From Powellomyces hirtus (lineage: Eukaryota; Chytridiomycota; Chytridiomycetes; Spizellomycetales; Powellomycetaceae), in the NCBI GenBank assembly GCA_025526995.1, contig JAHLKG010000006.1:248001-312000 (forward strand): a stretch of DNA of 64,000 nucleotides, written 5' to 3'. The notes beneath the pieces were generated by a model. That model saw nothing but the letters and a program-made list of their open reading frames with translations, was not told the DNA's origin and made no database searches. The position numbers and the translations under genes are program-made. Below are positions 30,527-42,560 of this stretch, one piece after another (the stretch's first letter is position 1; every line of letters begins with the position of its first letter).

Positions 30527-30932
30527 TAACGGTTCTTGGAACCATCCTTCACACTCATCATGCATCGCCACCAATCATCCACTCGCGCCTTTCCTTTCCC
30601 TCGCCTTACATCGTCAAATATGCTGCTACCTGCCGTCATGAACGGCAGAACGGAACGTCAAGAGATTGAAGGAAAATTCGGTTGCCGCGGATGCTCAATC
30701 ACATTTGGGGTTTGGGCTCCGCTATGTACATTCCCTTCATTTGTTCTTGTCCGGCAGATTCTCTACAGTCTTTACGCAAAGCATCATTCAATTGCTGCGG
30801 GTGGAAGCGCTCTCTTGTACTTCTTTTGTGAATAGCGTGTAAAATAGAAACTAAACAGCACCTGCGGGTGTCAAACCATGCCTTTCAGCGCGGCGGGCAG
30901 ATAATTTAGAGGGTGCAATTTGATTTTCTTGC
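30527..30932. other. Convergent 3' region (RPB2 / coiled-coil gene)
   Basis: About 400 bp between two converging stops. It holds only short overlapping frames and presumably both 3' UTRs. No RNA gene or repeat seen. Confidence 0.45.
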
Positions 30933-31769
30933 TCAATATACGAATCCTGATTTGTGATGGCAAGGGTGTTTGGTTGGTGTTGGCGCCTTGTCGAGCGATT
31001 GTCGCAGCTGGATCAGCAGGGATTTTACGTGCCCTTGCACGGCGGCGGCGTTACCGTCAACGTGCTGAGCGAGTTTTGTAATTTGGCCATGCTCCGTTTG
31101 CTGCAGCTCGCGAACCGTCCAGGCATGGGATATTTCCTCAAAATGGCGGTAAAGGAGTAGCATCTGGTGATCGTGTTCAGCGCGTGCAGTCCGTTCCACT
31201 TTTTGTGCATGTTCCTCTGCTTTCTTGCGTGCAATCTGTTCGCGGAACAAGTCTAGTTCCAACGCTCGCACTTTAGCTTCCAAATTCGTAGAAACGTTGG
31301 TCGACAGTGGCATTACTGTTGCACCAGCTGCCGACCCTAGCACAAGTTGTCGCTTCAGCGTACGACATTGTGCTTCGAGACCAGCAATGATGCGCTGAGT
31401 TTTATCCCTATATGCATCGAGACCCGTCCGGTGGGTTTCTTCCCGCTCTTTACATCCGGCCACGTCGGCTTCTAGCGAGGCAATATGGTGGGCCTGGATC
31501 CGGGCGCGGGAGGTGAGTTCGGCGAGTTGAGCTTTGAGGAGGGCGAGGACTTTGGTTGAGATTGGCACGACTTGGGACGGTGCTTCAGCTTGGTAGTCGG
31601 CGATCGGGCTGGGTGGTGAGATGTTGTGTTTGTGACGGATGGTGTCATTGTGAGTGCTGTCTGTGCTAATGTTGATGGTTCGGGCAGGTGCGCTGTTGCG
31701 GGAATGCCGTTTGGGTGTTTTTCCTGCTGTGCTGTTGCGTCCACGTCCCAGATCGGAATCTTGATGCAT
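30933..31769 (-). CDS. Coiled-coil protein of unknown function
   Basis: Single exon from the ATG at 31769, 278 residues. The N-terminal ~75 residues are basic and Ser/Thr-rich (GRGRNSTAGKTPKRHSR). From VLALLKAQLAELTSRARIQA onward it is mostly heptad coiled coil (EAQCRTLKRQLVL, VRALELDLFREQIARKKAEE, LQQTEHGQITKLAQHV), ending in a short His/Pro tail. The frame is open upstream to a GTG at 31775, and an additional 5' exon cannot be excluded, because an open segment in another frame lies at about 31870-32040 on the same strand. I recognise no named family. Centrosomal or cytoskeletal coiled-coil proteins look like this, but composition alone cannot prove it. Confidence 0.65.
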   Translation of the reverse strand: MHQDSDLGRGRNSTAGKTPKRHSRNSAPARTINISTDSTHNDTIRHKHNISPPSPIADYQAEAPSQVVPISTKVLALLKAQLAELTSRARIQAHHIASLEADVAGCKEREETHRTGLDAYRDKTQRIIAGLEAQCRTLKRQLVLGSAAGATVMPLSTNVSTNLEAKVRALELDLFREQIARKKAEEHAQKVERTARAEHDHQMLLLYRHFEEISHAWTVRELQQTEHGQITKLAQHVDGNAAAVQGHVKSLLIQLRQSLDKAPTPTKHPCHHKSGFVY

Positions 31770-32364
31770 TCCCACAATGGTTGGAGAGGTGAATTCAAGA
31801 AAAAAAAAACAATGGCCTGGGCCGTCTACTTTGCTGCGTGAAGTCGCGCGACGCGTATGCTTACGCTTGTACTGTAGATATGCTGCGCCTCACCTGCTGC
31901 GCCATGGGGGTGGCAGGCTCCGACTGGTCGGGCGACCCAGCCAAAGTAGCCGACACAGCCGCAAGTCCAGATGAGGACCATGTTTGTGGATCGATCGATT
32001 CCAGCCATTTCCAACCACAACTGCCTGAATGTAGTATGTTTTGCTGACAAATTGATTTGATTGAATGAAATGGAATGATGTGATGATTGTTGACGCCACT
32101 CCCAGCTGACATCCAAAAGACCCGACCCGCCCGCGTTCATCGTTATCTCCCAACACACTCTCCCAAATTTCATACTTTGACAAATTGCCCTTTGTAGCTC
32201 CTCGCCCTCCTTTTCGGCTTCCTACCACACATCTTCTAGACTCTTGCGTTTTGCCTCATTAGAACGACAGAAGACTCGAGAACCCTCCATTCTGGTCAAA
32301 CTCGGCAGTCTTGTCTCATTCCGGCTACAACACCACAGCGTCACAACTCTCACCACATTATAGT
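31770..32364. promoter_or_regulatory. Shared divergent 5' region (coiled-coil / HERP-like)
   Basis: 595 bp. It contains an A10 run (about 31801-31810) and several short open frames on the minus strand (around 31830-32230) in conflicting frames. None shows a recognisable domain, though a short upstream exon of the coiled-coil gene could hide there. Confidence 0.35.
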
Positions 32365-33628
32365 ATGGCGGACTTTACTCGCTCAGCCCCTGCAACAGTG
32401 GCAGCCCCTATGCCGCCACCTTCGCCAACTCCACAGCGCAGCTTCTCTCCGCACGAGCCAGGGGCCTTTCCGACTCGCAATCCACACGCCGCGGCTCTCA
32501 ACGGCGCTGCCATAGAAAAGGAATTTGTGCCAGCCGCAGCCTCTGCACGGACCACTAAAGTCTCCATCCGCTGCCCAACCTATCCGAGCGAGACATTCTC
32601 TGTCACCGTTTCTATCGATGCAACCATCGTCCAACTGAAGCAAGCCGTTACGGAAGTCGTGCCTGGCCGCCCAGCTGTGAACGACATGCGGTTAATTCAT
32701 GCGGGAAAACTCTTGACCGATGCACTGTCCGTTCGAGAACACCTAAAGCCCGACTCAGCATCCCCACCCATTGTGCATCTGGTGGTGAAGGGAACGCAAG
32801 GTCCTGCGGTTTCGTTACCCGTCTCGCCATCACCAGCACACGCTGCAGACCCGCCAAGCGGGACCACGCCGGGCACAAACGAACTACGGCAACGACACGT
32901 GTTTGAGCCAGCAGCACCAGCAAATGAGCCTGCACAAGTAGGACATCAATCGGCGGTGCAACGTTACGGGCAGCCGATTTTCCAGTATCCTCCACAGTAC
33001 CAAGTAGTTATGATCAAGTAGGTTTCATTGATGCTCCCCATATGTGTGTCAGCAGGACCGTTACTGACTGACGCTGTCTTTTGTTTCTCTTAGTGGACTC
33101 CCATACGCCATGCAGGTCCCCGCTATGCACCCCGCTTACCCTCACCAAGCCCATGTTGTTCCGGATCAATCGCAGTTTGTAGCTGCTCCAGCGAATGCAA
33201 CTCCTGTTCCCGCCGATGTCGCAGCTCCAGATGTACCCGTTCCTGCAGCGCCAGTAGCCGCAGCCGCCGCTGCAGCACTTCCTGCACAAGTTGACAATGA
33301 ATTTGGGGACGCGCAGCGGGATGTTCCCCAGAACCCCTTCTGGCTCCTTCTCAAGCTCACATTCCTTGTCTACATCTTTTCGTCCAACTGGAGTCTCACC
33401 AAGATTGTGATTATGAATCTGATCACGCTCGTCATCTTTGTCGTGCAAACCCGACGGAGGGCTATGCCACCAGGAAACAACGCCAACGACGCCACACCAT
33501 CAGCGACCACGCCCACAGAGTCGACGCCCGCCGCTCCACCGTCTCCGCCACAATCTCCATCCGTACCCCATCTTGCATACATGTTCTTCGCGTCACTGGT
33601 ACCCGACGGTCACCAGGATGCTGCGTAA
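32365..33628 (+). CDS. HERP-like ubiquitin-domain ER membrane protein
   Basis: Exons 32365-33017 and 33094-33628, 395 residues. A Pro/Ala-rich start leads to a ubiquitin-like domain at about residues 64-143 (VSIRCPTYPSETFSVTV, IVQLKQAVTEVVPGRPAVND, MRLIHAGKLLTDALSVREHL). A disordered linker follows, then two closely spaced hydrophobic segments at about 300-314 and 320-336 (NPFWLLLKLTFLVYIF and KIVIMNLITLVIFVV), and a Pro/Ser/Thr-rich tail. This order matches HERPUD/Herp proteins, which organise the HRD1 ER-associated degradation complex; yeast Usa1 is a distant relative. An ERAD role is inferred. Another Glu-Arg-Asp-rich antisense frame here is a shadow. Confidence 0.85.
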
Positions 33629-34569
33629 TTCCCACATCTGTCACACCTCTGGTACCGCACGCTATATCTTTTCTTGTAACAGGTTTTGTGCTTTTGCGAC
33701 CATTAGTTCAATGGTTTTTTTTTGTTATCATGTAGTCTTCATACCATTCTATTGCCTCAGTTGCATTGGCATATTTCATGTTTTGTGGTTAGCATAAGTG
33801 GCAACCAGATATGAGCTGTCGAATGAAATTTTATCAAACATAGCAATTGAGTGCTGCAAATTGATGTAGAAGGTGGAAGAAAATGCAAAAATGCAAGATA
33901 GTGATAAATGCTGCGCGCACATGTAGTCAAAGGTGTCTAGTAGAACCACTAGACCTGTCGGTGCCTCAGACTAAATGGTGGTTGAGAAGCGCGCGAAGAA
34001 TGCGCGTCTCATGAGCGGAGTTTTGTCTGGTTGCTTACTCCCACTTCGGAATCTGAAGACTGCAACCGCAATTCTGCGATTCGTTACTTGGCCTATAGAA
34101 CGTTTAGAGAATAACATGAATAATGAACATGATTGGAACTATGAAATGCTTCTTAGCCGTTCTTTGAGTATGCCAATGTATTTGTGACAGTCACGCGCGG
34201 ATCTTTCTCCGCATTTCAACCAACTGCTGTTTAGTTCCGTGCTCATCACCATATGCTCCATGACTGCCGAACATAAAGTGATGGCCAGGTTGATCTTGTT
34301 CGATCACACCCCTAGTTCTCGCGGAGGTTTAGTAGTCGTCATCCTGCTTACGGGTTCGTCAATGGGGTCGATGCTATTTCGGGGTACTGGTCGGGCCACT
34401 TCTTGCAGAGAAACAATGACCCTGCGTGTGCGTATGTGAGGGTCCCATGGTATCGATTACTCAAACGAGTGGTCAGGGCACCTATATTCTCCCTATTCCT
34501 GTTTTTCTCCTTCCATCTATCTATCGAAAACATCTGCGAAGCAAAGAAACAACACTCTCACATCTTACC
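33629..34569. other. Long intergenic region, nothing recognised
   Basis: About 940 bp, the longest empty stretch in the window. It is AT-richer than coding DNA, with T-runs at 33713-33724 near the HERP-like 3' end. Short open frames (up to about 117 codons) occur on both strands but lack codon bias, splice-consistent extension or any familiar motif. I searched by eye for tRNA-like cloverleaf sequence and direct repeats and saw none. Confidence 0.5.
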
Positions 34570-35320
34570 ATGTACAAGACTGGAGTGATTCGCCTCCCCG
34601 TATCACGATTCGCCTCTGGTGTTGACGAAGCAAATTTTATGGCTACCTGTGATGCAATTGAACGAATGTACTCGAACGGTAACTCGCGTAAATCTAGTAA
34701 TGACTCGCACTGCACGATGGCGGTCAGCGATCATATCAGGGAAGTCGCGGCTTTGAGAAGGGTATGTATCGTTCGCTAAAAATTGGGCATGCAGTTAATG
34801 GCAGAAAGAAGAGGAAATATGTCACTCATGTCATTGCCATGGTTTGGTTTGTATCTCGCAGGAAATTCGGGGGCTCAAAGACGAAATCACTGCCCTCCGA
34901 GCAGCTCAGGAAAAAGAACGCCACGAAAAAGAACGCATCCTCAACACTCGACCTGCAATGCACAGCCGAACACCATCGCAATCATCCATGGTCTACAGCG
35001 CAACCGCCGCCGTGCTCAAGGCCTACGGAGTATCCCTCAGCCGCTCAACATCCTCCGCCCAGCTGTCTGTCATGGACACTCCCCCGCCAGTACCGGCCGC
35101 TAAAATCGATCAAGACCAGTTGGCACCGGCCGTGGAGCCCCCAAACATCAGACGAACATCGGAAGAGACGCTTCACGAGGAAAAATCCGCAAAGGGCCTC
35201 AAGCGATTCATGTCCCTCTCCAGCAAGATATCGCTCACGGGACCCAAGACGTCGTCACTTCGGCGACGGGCTACCAACATGAAGAGAACCCTCGGTGCCA
35301 GGTTGCGCCATCTCATGTAA
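34570..35320 (+). CDS. Small coiled-coil protein of unknown function
   Basis: Exons 34570-34761 and 34862-35320, 216 residues. The first exon gives MYKTGVIRLPVSRF and AISDHI-like VSDHIREVAALRR, which continues across the intron as EIRGLKDEITALRAAQEKER, so the splice joins one coiled coil in register (about residues 52-90). The rest is Ser/Pro-rich with clustered charged residues, ending strongly basic (SSLRRRATNMKRTLGARLRH). I do not recognise a family. A polyadenylation-like aataaa occurs at 35504-35509, past the stop. It converges on URB2. Confidence 0.7.
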
Positions 35321-35561
35321 ACACACCATATAACCGGGGATTTGCAGGAACTGTTCTGCAAGCGAAATGATTCATATTACAAGGAAGGGCAGGGGTTTGC
35401 CTGCAGAGGATTTATTGTTATACCAGAAGGGGAGGGCAGCAGGGAAGGACCTGCATGGCTTTTATATACAAGGGGTTGGTTCTATGTACGTCTAGTGTGC
35501 CCAAATAAATTCAGAGTTTCTACATGACACTAGATAATGGCAGTAACTATTTTTGACGAGA

Positions 35562-38500
35562 TCAGACTTTGCCCGTGTATCGATGATACATTTCCCAATC
35601 GGCAACCATTGCCTTCAATAGTGGTCTTCCGCCTCCATGCGGATCCGAAGCGGCCAGAACAGCCTCCCGTCCATGCTCGCCACACAGGTCCAATAGGGTA
35701 TAAATGCCTTCCATGAGCTCGTGTTTGGCTTCTGGGGTAAACGGGCGGGTGGAACATTGGATATGCAGGATTGTAGAGAGGATAAATGGCGCATGCTTGG
35801 TGAAGGGTTTGACTGTCGCTGAAGATGACGTTGTAATTGCTGCTGCTGATGGCGTGGATGTCGCTTCGAGTGCTGCAGACGCCGAGTCCCCATGAGTTGA
35901 TGGTCCCGACTTCTGACTGAAAGCCACTAGAATACGAGAAAGTTTGGCCGCGCTTTCCGCTGGGAGTGGGGAATACTGTGCTAACAATGGAAGTGGCTCC
36001 ACATGAACTGCTGCACTCCCCGATGCAGTCTTTGTTGGCGGTGCGGATGCGCGGGTCAATCGAGGTCCGACCATTCGCGTACGCACACGGAAACACTGCC
36101 AAACATTGAGAATTTAGCTTTATGAACCCGCCATTGATGCGCCAGAAAACATTGTAAAATGAAATTGATACTCACCACTAATAGGTCCTTGATAATAACG
36201 CCCAAACTAGCAATTTCGTGAACCACCAACTCCTTTCTGTATCGCAACACGGCCAGAAGCAGCCTGTACACAGTGTCGAACAGCTCAAGAGCCTGAGCAG
36301 GAACTGACTCGCCATTGTCCAAATTCACGATGGGCAGAGATGCCATGAGACGAGATGCGCTGGAAAGCGCGGCGACAATGCAAGTGAAGATCAAGCCAAC
36401 ATCGGAATGCCGCAGGGCTAGAAACTGTCACACACCAAACTTTTGAATTAGCATGTTGTCTTTACAGTAGATGAAGGAACTCATGCACGAATCCTGTTCT
36501 GCGAACTAACCTTGTCACTTGCGATACTTGTCAACAGGTGCAGGATGTCCAGAACGCATCCTAACGAAGTTGTGACCTGCACAACCTGACCGAGTTTGAC
36601 TAAGACGTTGGGCAAGACTCTTCGAACAATTGTTCGACCAACTACAAGGGAAGAGCGCAACCAAACTTATCCATCTATGTCCTCAAAATGCCACTGAAAT
36701 CAGGCATGTAGTCCGAATCATCTACTCACCTTCGCGGTTGTCTCCCATGACGATGATATCCACCACCTTAATCAAAGATGGTGTTCGATCATTTATCGAA
36801 TGATCCGATGGGCCGAATAAGACACTGGCAGCGGCCCATTCCGCAGGCGCCTTCTCCAAGGCATCCAACTGATAGGCAATCAAATCCAGATACTGAGGTT
36901 TGGAGCAGTCCCGAACCAGGCATTTCATAGCAACTTCAGCCATCCCACTGGCAGAGATCGCGTCCTCTGACTCCTTCTGCGGCGTGGTGTCCATGATGTA
37001 CCCGATCAATTGACCAAGGTTTCTCAACGCACTCGGATCCACGGCCGGGTGGATGTCCCGGATGTTCGCCGCAAACGTCGCCAGGAAATTGGCTGACAGC
37101 AGCGACAATGCTGAGCGGATCGTCGGCGTCATGTTGAGCTCAACGGATGACTCGATAAGCATCCGGATACTTCCGCCCACGAAGGCCGCCAGAAGGTCAA
37201 GGAACTCCGCAACGCGATCGCTACCTGTATAGAGAGCAAGAACGGCGTCAGCTCACACCGCAAAGCACCAAATGCACAAGCACTCTATCCAGAAGGCCTT
37301 ACCTTGAGCTTTGTAATGTGACAGCATCAGTTGAAATACTTTGAACGCTGCTAATCCGCGCTCGCAATCCTTCTCATCCAAAGTTCCAGTTATTCCAGTG
37401 TCCATGGCATCGATTCCGGCATTTGCAAACGTCCGTAGATGCGCCATGACGCTTTCTTCTATTTGCGACAAAAACTTGTTGACAATGGTTTCAGCTGCAT
37501 CAATATCCGCGGCTATAGCAACTTTGCCCGCTTCGTCTTCCTTGCTTAGCCTGATATGTCGATAAGCGAATGCGACATGGTGACGGTATAGCGGCAGTCT
37601 TTACCTTTTCCGTTTAGACTCAAACCACTCGATGGTTGGTCGCAAGAAATGCACTATCATTTCAAGCCGGGTACATGGGTCGCCCGTTGAGTTGATTTCA
37701 TGCAGTATGCTGTCGAAGTAGTTTGCGGATGTCAAATTGCTTGCGGTCGAGAATCGTTGCCAAGCCTTGTGAATGATGAAGTGCTCCATCAAGAACGTGA
37801 CATCCGACAAAGTGCGGCGATCCTTTAGGGTAGAGAGACCTGTCTCGCGTTCAGCGTACGTTTCCAGAGAACTCAACAACCATCGTAATGCTCCAGGAGG
37901 AACTAATGTGAGAACCTTGTCCTCGCGACTTCGCATGAACCGATAGCACAGGGTTCGACATGTAATTCCGCAGCGTAAGCCAATTGTATTCTTCTTGGAG
38001 TCCGCAGACATCACCAATGATCGGAAGCTTATGAGCTCTAGGAGAGTCACAAGCCTCACCATGCATTCCCGTTCATTAGAGCGGAAATAGGCAGCCGGGA
38101 GGGTGTTGAAAATCTCCAGAAAACAAAGACATTTTTTCATAACGGAGCTCTTCACTTTGATTTTGGTGAATTTGTCCGGCGTTTCGAAAACGGCAAGCAT
38201 TCGACGTTGGCACTCGCTTTCAGATTCTACTGCTGCTCCACTTAATGTGCTAGTAATCGCTGAAACATCTTCATGAAGATTATCGGCCAACCGTTCATCG
38301 GGTTCAAAGAGCTTCGATATTCGACGCAGTATTTCGGGGACCAGAACATCTCGGATATTCCTCAGCTCATAGAAGGTAGCGCTCATCAAAAGTTGCGCCG
38401 ACACAGAGCTCATTGTCTGATGAACAACGACGTCCCCATCTGCTCTCTTCACTTTTCCATCATACTCCAGGCTAGAGACGAGGATGTCCACCACCGATCT

Positions 38501-41083
38501 CAGTTCGTCGGGTCCGGCTAAACGGGTGATGGCGGGGAGGTGGTTGACGACGCTCGTCCATGTTGCGACGTGGGCGTTAATCTTTGTGATGGCGCTCACC
38601 CTCGAATCCCAGGTAACGCCAAACTCCTGCGGGGTTTCAGTGAAACTCTTCAGGATCCCCCGTGCGAGCTCCGAGCATCCAGGTACGGCTAACGGATCTA
38701 TTGTCGTGCTGGCGACTCGATCAATGTGGCACAAGGCTATCTCGTTCTTTAGGTAGGCGATTTTCGCGTGACCTACATGGGCGCAGCTCAGGTTGTTCAT
38801 CATTTTGAGGACTCCGTCCGTCTTGATGTTGTTGGTCCAGTATGCTGGTGAGTGTTTCAACAAGACCAATTGCATCAGCAATGCTGGACACAGTAGGGAG
38901 TCCGCAAGGACGGTGTCGAGGTTTGAAGAGTGGTTGTCGGCCAAGGAAAGAATCGGTTGGATGAACGCCGAGTGCAAATCGTTGACGAGTTTGTTCACAG
39001 CAATCCGTTGGCCTTCAGAGATGTGAGAGTGTTGTAGGACAATGCAGAAAAGCAGACTGGGAATTTCTGCGGAAGGTTGCTGAGAAGATATCTCAGCCAC
39101 CGTTACTCGGTTCGAATCTGCCTTTGAAGTCTTTCTCTTCTTCTTCGCAGGCTCAGGCTGCACAATCGGGAGGTAGTGCTCAGTCAAAACGCTGTATAGA
39201 GCCTGCATAATGACAACTGCTTGGGCGGGTAGTAAGGCAGCTACGCTTCTTGTAAGTTCTTCCTGACATTGCGCTGCACAAAATGTCACCTTCTCCGCAG
39301 CGTCCATGTTCTGATCGATGTGACGCTCCCGAATGAAACGCAGCCAACTCTCGAGTAAAGCGTCAAGTTGTCTCGATTTCGTAAAAATGCGCACCAGTTC
39401 GCAGCAGAGAGCCACCGAATGATCGTAAGCCTCCGGAGAGGGCAGTATAGTGAAAGACCAAAGCTCCGTCAAGTGCGCCTCAATAATAGTATGATCCAAC
39501 AGCAGCAATGTCCGCCAACCGCGTATGAGCTCATCATAATGCTTGCCAGACAGTCCGGCAGCAAGATCAAGAAACGTTCTGTTAACTTGCTCATAAAATT
39601 GAAGCTGTTTTTTCGATTCGGCATCGTTGGTTGCCCGATAAACGTCGTGCATGTGGCATTTCTCCAACAGGTTGACAATTGTTGTGATGCATTGCTGGGC
39701 CTTGGTGGAATCCTGCGACGTAGAAGTCTTAGTGGCGGGGATGTATTCCGCAAGTATTTTGTACACTTCATGAAAAAAGCCGAATGTGGGTGACTGGGAA
39801 GTCGACCGAGCGCTGAAATGCACAGAGCATGATTCAATGAACAGCTCAAACAAGAACGGGAGATCTGTCAAAACTGTTGTGCATATTAGCGATATGGAAA
39901 ATGCAGGTCGCATTTCAAGTACGTCTTACCAGCTGACACCTGTTCGGCATTTGCTGTTGCTAATGACGATCGTAAGTAGTCGAAGAACTGCTTTGGGTAG
40001 CCAAGCTTCTCGGGTTGTACGTCGGACTGCTCCTCAGAAAGCAGGTGCAGGACTGCTGCGAAGTCACTGATGTGCTCTTTGTGAAATAGGCCGTGCTTCA
40101 ACAGGGATCGAAGAAGGTCCAGGAGTTGCTCGCGTTGGTCACGTGGGAAAACTGTTGGAGAAAGTACAAGGAGGCTTTGTCGTAGGATCATAAATTCAGT
40201 CAGAAGTTTGGTGATGGTGAGAGTAAAGATCTGGAGGATGCCATGTTAATCTCAGAGAGCAAAGGTGAGCCGACACGAAGCATAGCACCCGACCTTCTTT
40301 TGATTTGGATACTGAGATGCCATCTTTGCCAGATGGGAAAGAGCTATCTTCAGGAATTGCGTAGCAATCAGGACGCCAGTCCCATCAATGGATAACTTGG
40401 TGCATGTTATGAAAAATCGCGATGCAGATATAGCCATAGAGATGTACAGCTCCAGCGTAGGGCGCAAGACTTCGGGTAGCGTAGAAGCCAAAGTGCAAAG
40501 GCACGAATACGAGATCTCCGCCAGCTCCATGATTTCATTCGTGGCATTTAGAGGAACGGCTTTGTCTGAGAGCAGCACGCAAAGATCATCAAGCAACGTG
40601 GTGAACACATCCATCACCCGCGCTTTGACGGCATATGTTCGAATAGCCACAGTAGGCGCCCTAGAGCTCCTTTTCCAAACTGAAGAACCCGTGCGCTCTT
40701 GACGGGTCTTCGCAGATGCGAATCGATTGATAATCTCTGCAAAGAGAGCCCAATGCTGTTTGCTCAAGTGAGCACGCTCTCCAATCGCGGGCAGTCTGAG
40801 CAGAGAGGCGCTTTAGCTACATTCGACTCTTGAACAGAAAAGCTACCTGAAAGAAAAATCCTTACGATTTGCCGTCTTTGCTCTTAGTTCCACTGAACAG
40901 CTCTGATGACATCCATTCAAGAAGCAGCTCTTCTTTTCCAGGAATGAAGGTGTCATTTCCATGCCAGAGTGTTGAAGCAAAGTCGAGCTTTTGCGAAGAG
41001 TTCTGGCTTGGATCTCGAAGGAGCTTGGTCACTGACTCAGCCGTCTGCACCGCAGCACCAGAGTCGGTAAGCTGGGCTGGCAT
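35562..41083 (-). CDS. URB2: Nucleolar pre-ribosomal protein URB2/NPA2
   Basis: Exons 41083-40866, 40795-40294, 40230-39930, 39873-37605, 37550-37303, 37224-36730, 36641-36511, 36424-36176 and 36095-35562, 1648 residues, all phases consistent. It is a long helical-repeat protein. The N terminus (FASTLWHGNDTFIPGKEELL then LLEWMSSELF) resembles the start of Urb2. The C-terminal ~170 residues match the Urb2/Npa2 domain (KHAPFILSTILHIQCSTRPF, ELMEGIYTLLDLCGEHGRE, RPLLKAMVADWEMYHRYTG). A lysine-rich PAKKKRKTSK stretch may be a nuclear signal. In yeast Urb2 with Npa1 and associated factors shapes early 60S pre-ribosomes. Family assignment rests mainly on the C-terminal domain and overall size. It is divergent from the UBC4-type E2 with 322 bp between start codons. 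Confidence 0.85.
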
Positions 41084-41405
41084 TTTTGACAGTGTGTTGG
41101 CGTCCTGAATGTACTGTGAATTGTTATTTCTTTTTTGCGAACGATTCACACACTGTCAATGCCAGGAGAGATCACGTGCATTCCCAAAGTGGCTGGTTAA
41201 ATGATTTAGTGTCACGCTTACCGTTCGCAAATGTACGCAGTACAGCCAACGTCTTTCCCAACATCTACTTTCCAGTCGCTTATACGAGGCTTTCGAGACC
41301 GAACGAAGCACAATTTTTTCCACACGTTAGGTCCCTCTTCTTTCTCTGTGCTTGAGTCTTCACTTTCACAAGGATCCCGCTTTCGCGAAAAATACCTTCA
41401 AGATC
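41084..41405. promoter_or_regulatory. Shared divergent 5' region (URB2 / UBC4-type E2)
   Basis: 322 bp between start codons. No TATA box obvious. Contains pyrimidine-rich runs near 41330-41370 before the E2 start. Confidence 0.4.
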
Positions 41406-42058
41406 ATGGCTCTGCGTAGAATTCACAAGGTATCTCTCTCTCAAGCAAACCCTTACGTTGATGCTTGCATGTATTCATAGGCGTAATCTGGAAGGAAATG
41501 GCGGAGCTGGCCAAGAATCCAGTGCCCAATGCATCTGTCAAACCAGTTAACGATGAAGATGTTCTCAGTTGGGCGGGCACATTAACAGCGCCGGTAAGAA
41601 GTTGCCAAAGGCTTCGGGTTCCCACTACCAGCGCTAAACGCAATTGATTTATGTAGGACGATTGTGCGTATAAAGGAGGAGTGTTTAAAATCACGATTCA
41701 ATTCCCAGCCGATTATCCGTTCAAACCGCCTACCGTTAAAATCCCGACCAAGATATATCACCCTAACATTGATGACGATGGCTCCATTTGCATAGGTCTA
41801 CTGAAAACAGAGGTAATGCAATAAATTGGCGGCCTGGTCCATCTCTCTCATTACTGACAACTAGACTCTGTTGTTATCAAGGTATGGAAACCATCAACCA
41901 AGTTGACCGATATTCTAGTTGCGCTCGTGGATCTGCTACAAAATCCGGTCCCTGAAGATGCACTCCAAGCGACGATTGCGCGATTATATAACACAGATCA
42001 GGCAGCTTTCCAGAAAACCGCGAAGGAGTGGGTCAAGAAATATGCAGAGCATGCCTAG
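41406..42058 (+). CDS. Ubiquitin-conjugating enzyme E2, UBC4/UbcH5-like
   Basis: Exons 41406-41429, 41495-41593, 41657-41812 and 41882-42058, 151 residues; every intron is in phase 0. It starts MALRRIHKEMAELAKNP, the UBC4/UbcH5 pattern, continues with YKGGVFKITIQFPADYPFKP and HPNIDDDGSICIGLLKTEVW with the active Cys at residue 86 and the oxyanion Asn at 78. It ends EWVKKYAEHA. The sequence around the active Cys (IGLLKTEVWKPSTK) diverges from true Ubc4 (usually a one-residue shorter loop), so it may be a distinct fungal E2 rather than the general-purpose Ubc4. The 24-nt first coding exon ends after Lys8. It sits directly upstream of a second E2 of another class. Confidence 0.9.
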
Positions 42059-42560
42059 GACCATGCATGATATATAGTTAGATGCAAAACCTCGGTTTGC
42101 GTAAATATCAGTCGTCCGAGCAGATATGTATTGTTAGCTCTCATCAGTGAGAGCGACGAGAAAGGTAGATCCAGAACTTTCTCCCGAGACTACGAAGGCC
42201 TTGCAATAGAGAGCATACTAAAAAGACGAAGATTGTACCACCACACTTTCATAGTCCGGACTGAAGCCACAAACAATACCTCGGCTAACATTGCTTGCAC
42301 GGAATGGCGGTTGTGAGAGACATGCGCATGCTAAATATACATGGCCTTGGAGAACGGAAGCTCTGATTTGCGAGCTACCACAGCAACGAAGTTCCGCAAC
42401 TGTAAAACTAACTCGAAGAGAATTGGAGGACCAATGGAGGTACCGTATGTTGGGCGGGGAAGGGGTTCGTCGCAGAATCAAACGGAGGCTTGGTCGCGTC
42501 GCAAGCCTCGTTTCGCGTAGGAATTTGGTCCTTCGCATTCTTTTCCCCAAATTGTCAAAA
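42059..42560. other. Spacer between two tandem E2 genes
   Basis: About 500 bp holding the 3' UTR of the first E2 and the promoter of the second. Short open frames on both strands (up to 110 codons) lack recognisable content. No repeat linking the two E2 genes was seen. Confidence 0.45.

Noticed and set aside
31826..32228. Overlapping minus-strand frames in the coiled-coil/HERP spacer
   Set aside because: Two frames conflict, neither shows a domain, and no convincing splice to the coiled-coil gene was found.
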